Source of the DNA: Ignavibacteriaceae bacterium
Lineage (GTDB): Bacteria > Bacteroidota > Ignavibacteria > Ignavibacteriales > Ignavibacteriaceae
Assembly: GCA_019638025.1 (NCBI GenBank)
Contig: JAHBUO010000013.1
Coordinates: 1 to 48,963 of the forward strand
Reading direction: 5' to 3'
Length of the DNA stretch: 48,963 nt
Part shown: positions 1-7,437 of the stretch, in pieces
How positions within the stretch are numbered: the first letter of the stretch is position 1
Layout of the letters: each line of letters begins with the position of its first letter
Translations under genes and position numbers: made by a program
Notes under the pieces: generated by a model
The model's input: only the letters and a program-made list of their open reading frames with translations
The model's database searches: none
What the model was told of the DNA's origin: nothing

Positions 1-202
1 TTTAACAAATTATTAAATGTTGCACTTTTGCGACTCCGCTATAAATTCAAATGTAGTTATTAACCGACTTTACTCAAAAAAAGTTTGGAACTCGTTAAAT
101 TTGCGTTGTGGCATTAATATTGTAATTTGAGGTGAAATCTGTTACTATAAGAGGGTTACTTATAAAGCAGAAAAAATTTTAAATTAATTTAAGAGGAATA
201 TA

Positions 203-943
203 ATGAAAAAAACGATTTTGCTTTTTAGTCTATTAATGTTGTTAGCCATCGTCGGATGTAAAAAAGATGATGCGGCAACTAATCCAACCGATAATCCGGG
301 TTCAACTTCAACTACACCAACTCCAACTGATTTTGGAGGGGCAACACCAACAAATGTAATGGCAGTAGTAAGAACATCGACAACATATGTTGGGGTAACA
401 ATAGATGTCGGTACTGCTGTTGCAACTTTCGGTACACCACCACAAGATAAGGGAGCAGTGAAAGTTACATCAAAAGGGACTGATTACAATTTAACCAAGC
501 AGAGTAATAATGCATACATTTTCACCCCTGATGCATTAAGTCCTCAAGGAATTTCATTTAATAGCGGAGCAACTGAAGTTACTTTTTCTGCTGCAAATTA
601 TACTTTAGGAAGTAATCGCGTAGTAGTTCCGGGAAAAATCACATTAACTTCACCGGCTATGGATGCAAGTGTTCCAAGAGGTTCAAATTTAACAATCAGT
701 TGGACTACAAGTAATGCAGGAGCAAACAATGCGGTAATGGTTATTGATAAAAACGGAAAATCAATATTTAAGCAAAATTTAGGAACTGCAACTTCAACAA
801 CAATTAACTCTACCGAACTTCAAACACTTGCAACCGGAACGGGTATTGTTTATGCGCTAAGTTACAATTATATTTTGACTAACAATAATGAAGCGGTTTT
901 AATAGGCGAAACAGTCGCCTTCAATACTGTTAATTTACAATAA
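203..943 (+). CDS. Secreted lipoprotein, unknown function
   Basis: The protein has 246 residues. Its N terminus is a lipoprotein signal: two lysines, a hydrophobic stretch, then a lipobox ending in IVGC with Cys19 as the predicted lipidated residue. A Thr/Pro/Ser-rich linker (about residues 25-50) follows. From about residue 145 there is an Ig/fibronectin-like segment (KITLTSPAMDASVPRGSNLTISW) resembling the Kre9/KNH-like cell-wall domain; this is a weak resemblance only. An AGAGGA ribosome site lies five bases before the ATG and fixes the start. The beta-barrel gene follows after 13 bases before its own ATG-proximal ribosome site, so the two are probably co-transcribed. No enzymatic motif was seen. 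It is probably an envelope surface protein; the function is unknown. Confidence 0.75.
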   Translation: MKKTILLFSLLMLLAIVGCKKDDAATNPTDNPGSTSTTPTPTDFGGATPTNVMAVVRTSTTYVGVTIDVGTAVATFGTPPQDKGAVKVTSKGTDYNLTKQSNNAYIFTPDALSPQGISFNSGATEVTFSAANYTLGSNRVVVPGKITLTSPAMDASVPRGSNLTISWTTSNAGANNAVMVIDKNGKSIFKQNLGTATSTTINSTELQTLATGTGIVYALSYNYILTNNNEAVLIGETVAFNTVNLQ

Positions 944-971
944 TAACTTATAACACATGGAGGAATCTATA

Positions 972-1517
972 ATGAAAAATGCACTATTTGCAGTTTTAGT
1001 TCTCGGTCTTATCGCCTTTGGAACAATTGATACAAACGCACAGTTCAAAGGTCAATCTAATTTAGGAGTTGGCGCTGGATTTGGCGGTGGTGGATTAACC
1101 GGTACCGGTGGTATCCCTTTGTATGCTGAATATAACTTCTATAACTTCAATGATAATCTTCAATTAGGCGCTTATGCAGCTTTTGCAAGCACTTCAGAAG
1201 ATTATAATTTCTTTGTTGCTAAAGGAACCTGGACATACACAAATATTATTGTTGCTGTTCAAGGTAATTATCATTTTTCACCTGGTGAAACTTTTGACCC
1301 ATTTGTTGGTGCATCTTTAGGTTACAACGTAGCATCAGCTTCATTTGAATGGAGCGGAACAAAACCTGCCGGCGCAATTGATCCAACAGTTTCTGTCGGT
1401 GGTGTTTTCTATAGCGGTCAAGCCGGTTTCAATTATTGGATGAGCCCAGGACTTGCAGTTCAAGTTCGTGTTGGTTACTTCCCATATGCTTCAGTTGGTG
1501 TTTTGTTTAATATGTAA
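972..1517 (+). CDS. Small outer-membrane beta-barrel-like protein
   Basis: The protein has 181 residues from the chosen start. It begins with a signal peptide (MKNALFAVLVLGLIAFG, cleavage probably after TNA). The mature part is rich in Gly and aromatic residues in alternating amphipathic strands (PLYAEYNFYNF, GNYHFSPGETFDPFVGASLGY, VQVRVGYFPYASVGVLF), as in small outer-membrane beta-barrels of the OmpX/OmpW-like size class. An in-frame ATG exists 15 bases upstream at 957, but that codon overlaps a perfect GGAGG at 959-963, which is placed eight bases before the ATG at 972. The later start is therefore preferred. It lies directly behind the lipoprotein gene and ahead of a strong terminator, so the pair forms a two-gene unit. 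The specific function is unknown. Confidence 0.75.
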   Translation: MKNALFAVLVLGLIAFGTIDTNAQFKGQSNLGVGAGFGGGGLTGTGGIPLYAEYNFYNFNDNLQLGAYAAFASTSEDYNFFVAKGTWTYTNIIVAVQGNYHFSPGETFDPFVGASLGYNVASASFEWSGTKPAGAIDPTVSVGGVFYSGQAGFNYWMSPGLAVQVRVGYFPYASVGVLFNM

Positions 1518-1572
1518 GATGTGGAATAAACCGCTCTTATTGTTTTAACAAGAGATATTAACTCTAAACATT

Positions 1573-1608
1573 AACCCTTGCACTCAGAAATGAATGCAAG
1601 GGTTTTTT
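1573..1608 (+). terminator. Rho-independent terminator of the lipoprotein/beta-barrel pair
   Basis: A perfect 10-bp stem (AACCCTTGCA at 1573-1582 with TGCAAGGGTT at 1595-1604) encloses a one-base mismatch and a further 3-bp stem closed by a GAAA tetraloop. A run of six T at 1603-1608 follows. The T run is on the plus strand, so it mainly ends the plus-strand pair, although the hairpin also lies just beyond the stop of the convergent minus-strand gene. Confidence 0.9.
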
Positions 1609-1612
1609 GTTT

Positions 1613-2560
1613 CTATTTCATTTTGAAGAGGAGTTTACGTTCTTCTTCTTTACCGATAATTTCTTCATACATCTTCTTGTATTTTTCAAACTGTTGCTTT
1701 GTTACCGATTTACCGTTAACGGTCAATTCATCGCTGTAAAACTCTACTTTGGGCTCTTCGTTAGTGGATGAAATCAATTTATCCTTATAGAGTTCATTTT
1801 TGAATTTTGAAATAAATTCTTTTGTCTTTTTCAATTCACTTTTCTTTTTATCGAGGGCTTTCTCTCTCTTCTGAATATCTTTTTCTAGTTTATCCAGTTT
1901 TTTATTTAAGTCTTGAAATCCTTCATAATGAAATCCGGGAACATCAAACTCAAAATCTTCGAACATGTGAGGAAAGGCTTTGAAATGCTTATTTAAATTC
2001 TGCATATCAAACTCGAACTTGAAAATATTTGTATCGAGGTCGGCAATTAGAGAATCTATATCTTTCACTATTACTTTAATTCTCTTTCTTTTTGTTGAAT
2101 CAGATAAGTCACCGATACTCTCAGTGAACTTCCTAATTCGTGCTTCAAGTTTCTCACGATCTCTCTCAACTTTATTTTTGTTGATGATAACTATCTCTTT
2201 TTCAATACCGTCTTCAGTTGAGTCAGAATCGGAATCCATTCGCACAATCTTGATTCGCTTTTCCCCTTTATCGGCAGTATCATCGCCTGATAAATTAGAT
2301 TTGCTATCGATTAAATCTTTGTATTTGTAATACTCTTCTGAAGGGATTTCTTCTCCATCGATTAATAATTTATCGATATTGTTATTTCGAAGAGTTACTT
2401 CGATTAATGAATTCTTCTCATTAATCTCAGTCTTAAATTTCAGTATTTTGATTGACTCTTTCTTTTCATCGCCAATCGATGCGCTACAAGATGTTGTTAC
2501 AGTAATCAGTATCAACATCAGAGTTGAATAAAATAATCCGGTTGTAAAAATTGCTTTCAT
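1613..2560 (-). CDS. Coiled-coil lipoprotein, unknown function
   Basis: The protein has 315 residues. A signal peptide ends in TTSC, which gives a plausible lipobox with Cys25. The rest is highly charged. Residues about 214-258 (DLNKKLDKLEKDIQKREKAL and onward) are a predicted coiled coil. An acidic and aromatic patch (HMFEDFEFDVPGF, about 198-210) precedes it. Two similar short segments flank the central part: LLIDGEEIPSEEYYKYKDL (65-83) and LTVNGKSVTKQQFEKYKKM (279-297), both with the pattern Gly, hydrophobic, then a Lys-Tyr helix. AAGGAG lies seven bases before the ATG. The gene is a single unit; tpiA upstream on the same strand has its own terminator. No known family was recognised with confidence, and the role is likely in the periplasm or envelope. 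Confidence 0.7.
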   Translation of the reverse strand: MKAIFTTGLFYSTLMLILITVTTSCSASIGDEKKESIKILKFKTEINEKNSLIEVTLRNNNIDKLLIDGEEIPSEEYYKYKDLIDSKSNLSGDDTADKGEKRIKIVRMDSDSDSTEDGIEKEIVIINKNKVERDREKLEARIRKFTESIGDLSDSTKRKRIKVIVKDIDSLIADLDTNIFKFEFDMQNLNKHFKAFPHMFEDFEFDVPGFHYEGFQDLNKKLDKLEKDIQKREKALDKKKSELKKTKEFISKFKNELYKDKLISSTNEEPKVEFYSDELTVNGKSVTKQQFEKYKKMYEEIIGKEEERKLLFKMK

Positions 2561-2600
2561 AATTTCTCCTTTTTAAGTTCAATACTTAAGACGGAGTAAA

Positions 2601-2623
2601 CTTAAGTTTGTTAGTTAAATTAT
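2601..2623 (+). repeat. Copy 1 of a two-copy intergenic motif
   Basis: The segment reads CTTAAGT, two bases, then GTTAGTTAAATTAT. The same two blocks recur on the opposite strand at 10479-10505 with a six-base gap. This copy lies 40 bases upstream of the coiled-coil lipoprotein start and next to a second ACTTAAG at 2584-2590. It may be a shared regulatory site or a small dispersed repeat. Confidence 0.4.
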
Positions 2624-2673
2624 TTTGATTATTGATGAGCGGAGTGAAAATGTGATTATTGGAGTTGTAAGAA

Positions 2674-2702
2674 AAGAGGTTGCTTGATTTAAGCAACCTC
2701 TT
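2674..2702 (-). terminator. Terminator downstream of tpiA
   Basis: A perfect 12-bp inverted repeat (AAGAGGTTGCTT and AAGCAACCTCTT) with a five-base loop lies ten bases beyond the tpiA stop. On the minus strand the second arm ends in TT and continues TTCTTAC, giving a short U-rich tail. The stem strength and position fit an intrinsic terminator for tpiA. Confidence 0.8.
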
Positions 2703-2712
2703 CAAAAATAAA

Positions 2713-3468
2713 TCAGCAGGCTTTTGCAATACCAAGAAAAGATTCAGCTTTTAAGCATGCGCCTCCGACGAGTGCACCGTCGATATTGGGTTGAGATAAA
2801 AGCTCAACAGCGTTATCAGGTTTAACACTTCCGCCGTACTGAATAGTTATTTCATTTGCAATTTCTGCTGAATATAATTCGGCAAGTAAATTTCTAATAA
2901 ACAAATGAACTTCTTCAGCTTGTTCCTTTGAAGCAGTTTTTCCTGTACCGATTGCCCAAACAGGCTCATAAGCAACGACTATCTTCAGAACATCAGTTTC
3001 CGAAATTTCTGATAATCCTTCAACAATTTGTTTTTTAACTACATCGAAGGTTGTTCCGGTTTCTCTTTCTTCAAGAGTCTCACCGATGCAGAAAATCGGG
3101 AGCAATTCAGAACTTAATGCTTTTTTAATTTTCTTGTTAATTAATTGGTTGGATTCTCCAAAAATAGTACGTCGTTCGGAGTGACCCAAAATTACATATT
3201 TACAACCTACGCTCTTCAACATTGCTGCAGAAACTTCACCCGTAAAAGCTCCGTTTTCTTCGTAGTACATATTTTGTGCGCCGAGTTTTACGTTACTATC
3301 TTTAAGGAGTGCAGATGCAGTTTCAAGATTGGTAAACGGAGGGCAAATCACCAATTCACAGTTAAGTTTTTCGTTGGCTACACTATTTTTAATCGCCGAA
3401 ATAAGTGCAATTGATTCACTCAAATTCATGTTCATTTTCCAATTGCCGGCAATGATATACTTTCTCAT
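2713..3468 (-). CDS. tpiA: Triosephosphate isomerase
   Basis: The protein has 251 residues, the normal length for this cytosolic glycolytic enzyme, which interconverts dihydroxyacetone phosphate and glyceraldehyde 3-phosphate. The substrate-binding start GNWKMN gives Asn9 and Lys11. The electrophile is His96 in GHSERR. The catalytic base is Glu168 in AYEPVWAIGTGK, which also holds the flexible loop 6. The phosphate-binding segments YGGSVKP and GALVGGACL are both present. All catalytic residues are therefore intact. A purine-rich ribosome site (AGAGGAAAGA) lies just before the ATG. It is transcribed alone, ends in its own hairpin terminator, and is divergent from the glycoside hydrolase operon, with a 231-bp intergenic region between them. 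Confidence 0.97.
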   Translation of the reverse strand: MRKYIIAGNWKMNMNLSESIALISAIKNSVANEKLNCELVICPPFTNLETASALLKDSNVKLGAQNMYYEENGAFTGEVSAAMLKSVGCKYVILGHSERRTIFGESNQLINKKIKKALSSELLPIFCIGETLEERETGTTFDVVKKQIVEGLSEISETDVLKIVVAYEPVWAIGTGKTASKEQAEEVHLFIRNLLAELYSAEIANEITIQYGGSVKPDNAVELLSQPNIDGALVGGACLKAESFLGIAKAC

Positions 3469-3567
3469 TCTTTCCTCTTTATAAAGTTAAATTTTTCTGA
3501 TACCAACTTACAAAAGAACTTCAATTACTTCAAAAAAGAGGAGTTTATCTTTTTAATAAAATCGGAC

Positions 3568-3582
3568 TTATTAGACTAATAA
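3568..3582. promoter_or_regulatory. Palindrome between tpiA and the glucanase operon
   Basis: TTATTAG and CTAATAA form a perfect 7-bp inverted repeat around one central base, in the 231-bp divergent region between tpiA and the GH5-GH3-GH9 operon. Such a short palindrome is typical of a dimeric repressor site, but AT-rich sequence produces these by chance, so this is only a candidate. Nothing else was recognised in the region. Confidence 0.3.
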
Positions 3583-3699
3583 TTTTGTAATTTGTTATTT
3601 GAGTCATCCATTGAATTTGTATCTAATTGCTATCCAATAACAGAAATCTGGGGGCATAGTTTTTGCAAACTTAATATTTTATAATAATGAGAGACTTCA

Positions 3700-4920
3700 A
3701 TGAAAATAATGTCAATCCGTATTTTAATAACTCTTTTCTTTCTGATTTCGATTGAAATTTTTCCACAGTTCGTTTATGTAAAAGGTAAAGAATTTTTTAC
3801 ACCTGAGAACAAACCGCTTCTTCTAAAAGGAATTAATTTAGGCAATTGGCTTTTACCGGAAGGTTATATGTTCAAGTTTCAAAAAACGAGCTCTCCCAGA
3901 TTGATATTTGAAATGTTTAATCAGCTTGTCGGTGAAGATGAAGCACGAAAATTTTGGAAGACTTTTTATGATAACTACATAACCCACGAAGATATTAAAT
4001 TTATTAAGAAGTCGGGATTTAATTCAATCCGTCTCCCCTTTAATTATAAGCTTTTTGTTTCACCAAACGACCATCTGAAAATTGAAGGGATTGGGTTCGA
4101 ATTTCTGAAACGTTGTGTAGAGTGGTGTAGAGAAGAAAACATCTACGTTATTTTTGATATGCACGGAGCTCCGGGAGGACAAACAGGGGATAATATTGAC
4201 GATAGTTATGGATATCCTTTTTTGTATGAAGATGAAGATGCTAAACAAACTACTGTTCTTATCTGGGAAAAGATTGCATCAATTTACAAAGATGACCCAA
4301 TTGTAATAGGTTATGATTTATTGAATGAGCCAATTGCACACTACTTCGATAAAGAAAAACTTAATCCATTACTGGTTCCTTTGTTTAAAAAGATAACATC
4401 TGCTATTAGAAAAGTTGATAACAATCATGTTATTTTTTACGGTGGGGCTCAGTGGAATAGCAATTTTTCTGTATTCGGAGAACCTTTCGATTCAAATGCG
4501 GCTTATACATTTCATAAATATTGGACTGATACAACACAATCAGTAATTCAAGAGTATGTTGATTACAGTAACAAGTATAATGTACCGCTGTGGATGGGTG
4601 AGTCGGGAGAGAATACAAACGAGTGGATAAATTCATTCCGAATTTTGCTTGAGAATAATAATATAGGTTGGTGTTTCTGGCCTTATAAAAAGATGGATGC
4701 ACCAAGTAATGTTGTTTCGATTAAAAAGCCGAATAACTGGGATGTGATTCAGACTTATTCCGAAGCAGATAGATCATCCTACGCAAAAATAAGAGAGAAT
4801 CGTCCGGACATTACTTTGGTCAGAAACGCAATGGCTGAATATCTGGAGAATATAAAATTTGAGAATTGTTCAATCAATAAAGACTATATAAGAGCATTAG
4901 GTTTAATTACGGAGCAATAA
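3700..4920 (+). CDS. Glycoside hydrolase family 5 beta-glucanase (secreted)
   Basis: The protein has 406 residues with an N-terminal signal peptide (hydrophobic 4-20, then FPQF). The GH5 (beta/alpha)8 barrel motifs are in order: KGINLGNW (43-50), GFNSIRLPF (106-114), FDMHGAPGGQTG (His155), YDLLNEP with acid/base Glu210, FHKYW (271-275), and WMGESG with nucleophile Glu301, then GWCFWPYK. The NLGNW and HGAPGGQ signatures are those of the exo-beta-1,3-glucanase/endoglucanase branch of GH5, so beta-glucan is the likely substrate. GAGAG six bases before the ATG supports this start. It has no T9SS tag, unlike the GH9 enzyme, so it is probably periplasmic or otherwise exported. It is the first gene of a three-gene operon; the next gene starts after one base. 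Confidence 0.9.
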   Translation: MKIMSIRILITLFFLISIEIFPQFVYVKGKEFFTPENKPLLLKGINLGNWLLPEGYMFKFQKTSSPRLIFEMFNQLVGEDEARKFWKTFYDNYITHEDIKFIKKSGFNSIRLPFNYKLFVSPNDHLKIEGIGFEFLKRCVEWCREENIYVIFDMHGAPGGQTGDNIDDSYGYPFLYEDEDAKQTTVLIWEKIASIYKDDPIVIGYDLLNEPIAHYFDKEKLNPLLVPLFKKITSAIRKVDNNHVIFYGGAQWNSNFSVFGEPFDSNAAYTFHKYWTDTTQSVIQEYVDYSNKYNVPLWMGESGENTNEWINSFRILLENNNIGWCFWPYKKMDAPSNVVSIKKPNNWDVIQTYSEADRSSYAKIRENRPDITLVRNAMAEYLENIKFENCSINKDYIRALGLITEQ

Positions 4921-4921
4921 A

Positions 4922-7432
4922 ATGAAATCTTCACTTAGAATTATTTTTTCTATCATCATCATTTTCACATTTGGAAGTAGCACACAGTTCCAAGCAGAAA
5001 TTTACAAAAACAAAAAGGCTTTGGTTGAAGAAAGAGTAAACGATTTACTCTCTCGATTAACACTCGAAGAAAAAATTGATTTACTCGGCGGAACCGGATT
5101 TGAGAGCAAACCTATAGAACGGTTTAATCTTCCGGAACTAAAAATGGCTGACGGACCTATAGGAGTTAGATTGGGTGAAGCTACTGCGTTACCAAGTGGA
5201 ATAGCACTTGCCTCAACTTGGGATACAACTTTAGCAAATCAATACGGAAAGATTCTTGCAATCGAAACCAAAGGGAAAGGAAGAAATGTTATTCTTGGAC
5301 CATGTGTCAATATTGCCCGATTGCCGATGGGAGGAAGAAATTTTGAGAGTTTTGGAGAAGACCCACATTTAACTTCTCGTTTAGCTGTTAACTACATTAA
5401 GGGAGTTCAAAATGAAAATGTAGTTGCGACCATAAAACATTTTGCATGTAATAATCATGAACATGAACGTGATTTTGTAGATATCAGAATTGATAAAAGA
5501 ACTTTAAATGAATTATATCTCCCCCATTTTAAAGCAGCAGTTGAAGAAGCAAATGTTTGGGCTGTAATGTCGTCATATAATAAAGTCAATGGAAGTTATG
5601 CAAGTGAGAATGATTATCTTTTAATTGACAAGCTTAAAAAGGAATGGGGATTTAAAGGACTCGTTATGTCTGATTGGGGAGCAGTTCATTCCACAATCCC
5701 AACAGCATTAAGCGGATTAGACATTGAAATGCCTAATGGAAAATACTTAAACAAAGAAACTCTAATTCCGGCAATAAAAAAAGGGCTTGTAAGTGAAAAT
5801 GTTATTGATGAAAAAGTTAAAAGGATTTTGCGCGTTATTTTTGAATCGGGAATTTATGATAATGATTACACGCCTGATGAAAAAGTAATCTCAAATGAAG
5901 CCTCTAAAACATTAGCATATAACGTTGCAAAGGATGCGATTGTTCTTCTTAAAAATGAGGAGAACATTTTACCCATCAATAAAAATCAACTCAAAAGTAT
6001 TGCAGTAATAGGAACTAGTGGGATGGTAGCAAGAACCGGTGGAGGCGGTAGTTCAATGGTCTCCCCTTCTTATGCAATATCTCCTTATGAAGCATTGAAA
6101 AATAAACTACCGAATGAGATTAAACTCAACTACGCCCCCGGAGTTCCTCTTGATGGAGATACTCAACCAATCGATTCAAAATTTCTTTTTCAATTGAATA
6201 AAACCGACCGTGGATTAAATGCTGAATACTTTGAGAATAAAAATCTTAAGGGAAATCCAAAGATTAAAAAGGTAGATAATGAAGTCAATTTTAATTGGGG
6301 GAATAATCCCCCATTCGTTGATTTTCCAAAAGATAATTATTCGGTTAGATGGAGCGGTTATGTTAAGCCTGATAAATCGGGAATATATACTTTTGACATT
6401 ATAAGTGATGACGGTGTGCGATTTTATTTTGAGGATAAAAAAGTAATTGATGATTGGAATGACCATAGCGCCGCTTCAAATTCATATTCTATTGAGCTTA
6501 AGAAAGATGAGTTCTATAAAATCAGACTTGAGTATTATGAAAACGGTGGAGATGCAATTGTGTCTCTCGGTTGGCGTGAACAAAACAATGATTTAATAAA
6601 AGATGCCGTCTCACTTGCAAAATCTTCGGACATTGTTTTACTTTTTGCAGGAACTTCTTTTCATTATGAATCTGAAGGGAAAGACAGAAATGACTTACTA
6701 CTTCCAAATAATCAAGATGAGCTCATTAAAAAGATTTCAGAAGTAAATAAAAACACAATCGTAATATTGAATGTCGGTTCTCCTGTACTTATGGATAGTT
6801 GGTTGAATAATGTAAAGGGATTAGTATTACAATGGTTTTCCGGCAGTGAAGTGGGGAATGCGATTGCTGATGTTCTGCTCGGGAATGTGAATCCTTCCGG
6901 TAAACTTCCTGTTACAATTGGTAAAAGATGGGAGGATTATAGTCCATTTAATACTTACAAGAAAATTGATAGCGTTTCATATTACAGCGATGGCGTTTTC
7001 GTAGGTTATCGTCATTTTGATTACAAAAAAATAATACCTCTTTTCCCATTTGGTTATGGATTAAGTTATACACAGTTTAAATATGAGAAGCTTAATCTTT
7101 CAGCAAGAGAAATGAGTGCTAATCAGAAAATTGATATTTCATTCGACATTACCAATATCGGTAAATCGAAAGGGAAAGAGATTGTACAACTGTATATAAG
7201 AGATATTAAATCTTCGGTTGAGCGTCCATATAAAGAATTAAAATCTTTCAGCAAGATTGAATTAAATCCGGGAGAAAAGAAACATGTCACAATGCAGATA
7301 GATAAAAATATGTTAACGTTCTTCGATGATAAATCCGAATCATTTATTGCGGAGCTCGGAGAGTTTGAAATTCTTATAGGAAGTTCTTCGCAGCAAATTG
7401 AGTTAAAAGATAAATTCACATTAAAAAAGTAA
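4922..7432 (+). CDS. Glycoside hydrolase family 3 beta-glucosidase with inserted PA14 domain
   Basis: The protein has 836 residues with a signal peptide. The GH3 N-terminal barrel contains MADGPIGVR (75-83), NFESFGEDP (140-148), IKHFACN and VMSDWGAVHS with nucleophile Asp251. The C-terminal sandwich domain begins near 340 and is interrupted at about 428-552 by a PA14 domain (GLNAEYF, WSGYVKPDKSGIYTF, DDGVRFYF, LEYYENGGDA). After the insert comes ESEGKDRNDLLLP, the segment carrying the usual acid/base Glu, then a fibronectin-III-like end. PA14 insertion at this place is known from beta-glucosidases, where it narrows the active site and binds carbohydrate. It probably releases glucose from cello- or beta-1,3-oligosaccharides made by its neighbours. 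GGAG seven bases before the ATG fits, and it begins one base after the GH5 stop. Confidence 0.93.
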   Translation: MKSSLRIIFSIIIIFTFGSSTQFQAEIYKNKKALVEERVNDLLSRLTLEEKIDLLGGTGFESKPIERFNLPELKMADGPIGVRLGEATALPSGIALASTWDTTLANQYGKILAIETKGKGRNVILGPCVNIARLPMGGRNFESFGEDPHLTSRLAVNYIKGVQNENVVATIKHFACNNHEHERDFVDIRIDKRTLNELYLPHFKAAVEEANVWAVMSSYNKVNGSYASENDYLLIDKLKKEWGFKGLVMSDWGAVHSTIPTALSGLDIEMPNGKYLNKETLIPAIKKGLVSENVIDEKVKRILRVIFESGIYDNDYTPDEKVISNEASKTLAYNVAKDAIVLLKNEENILPINKNQLKSIAVIGTSGMVARTGGGGSSMVSPSYAISPYEALKNKLPNEIKLNYAPGVPLDGDTQPIDSKFLFQLNKTDRGLNAEYFENKNLKGNPKIKKVDNEVNFNWGNNPPFVDFPKDNYSVRWSGYVKPDKSGIYTFDIISDDGVRFYFEDKKVIDDWNDHSAASNSYSIELKKDEFYKIRLEYYENGGDAIVSLGWREQNNDLIKDAVSLAKSSDIVLLFAGTSFHYESEGKDRNDLLLPNNQDELIKKISEVNKNTIVILNVGSPVLMDSWLNNVKGLVLQWFSGSEVGNAIADVLLGNVNPSGKLPVTIGKRWEDYSPFNTYKKIDSVSYYSDGVFVGYRHFDYKKIIPLFPFGYGLSYTQFKYEKLNLSAREMSANQKIDISFDITNIGKSKGKEIVQLYIRDIKSSVERPYKELKSFSKIELNPGEKKHVTMQIDKNMLTFFDDKSESFIAELGEFEILIGSSSQQIELKDKFTLKK

Positions 7433-7437
7433 AAAGC

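Noticed and set aside
1..202. Promoter or RNA element upstream of the first gene
   Set aside because: Apart from the AGAGGA ribosome site, no convincing promoter, riboswitch or RNA gene could be supported; a repeated TTACT-TATAA-like pair at about 140-176 is too weak.
957..971. Upstream ATG as start of the small beta-barrel protein
   Set aside because: That ATG overlaps the GGAGG ribosome site, which is placed correctly for the ATG at 972, where a normal signal peptide begins.
4430..4705. Minus-strand frame within the GH5 gene
   Set aside because: It lies fully inside the GH5 barrel coding sequence, including the catalytic Glu region, and has no features of its own.
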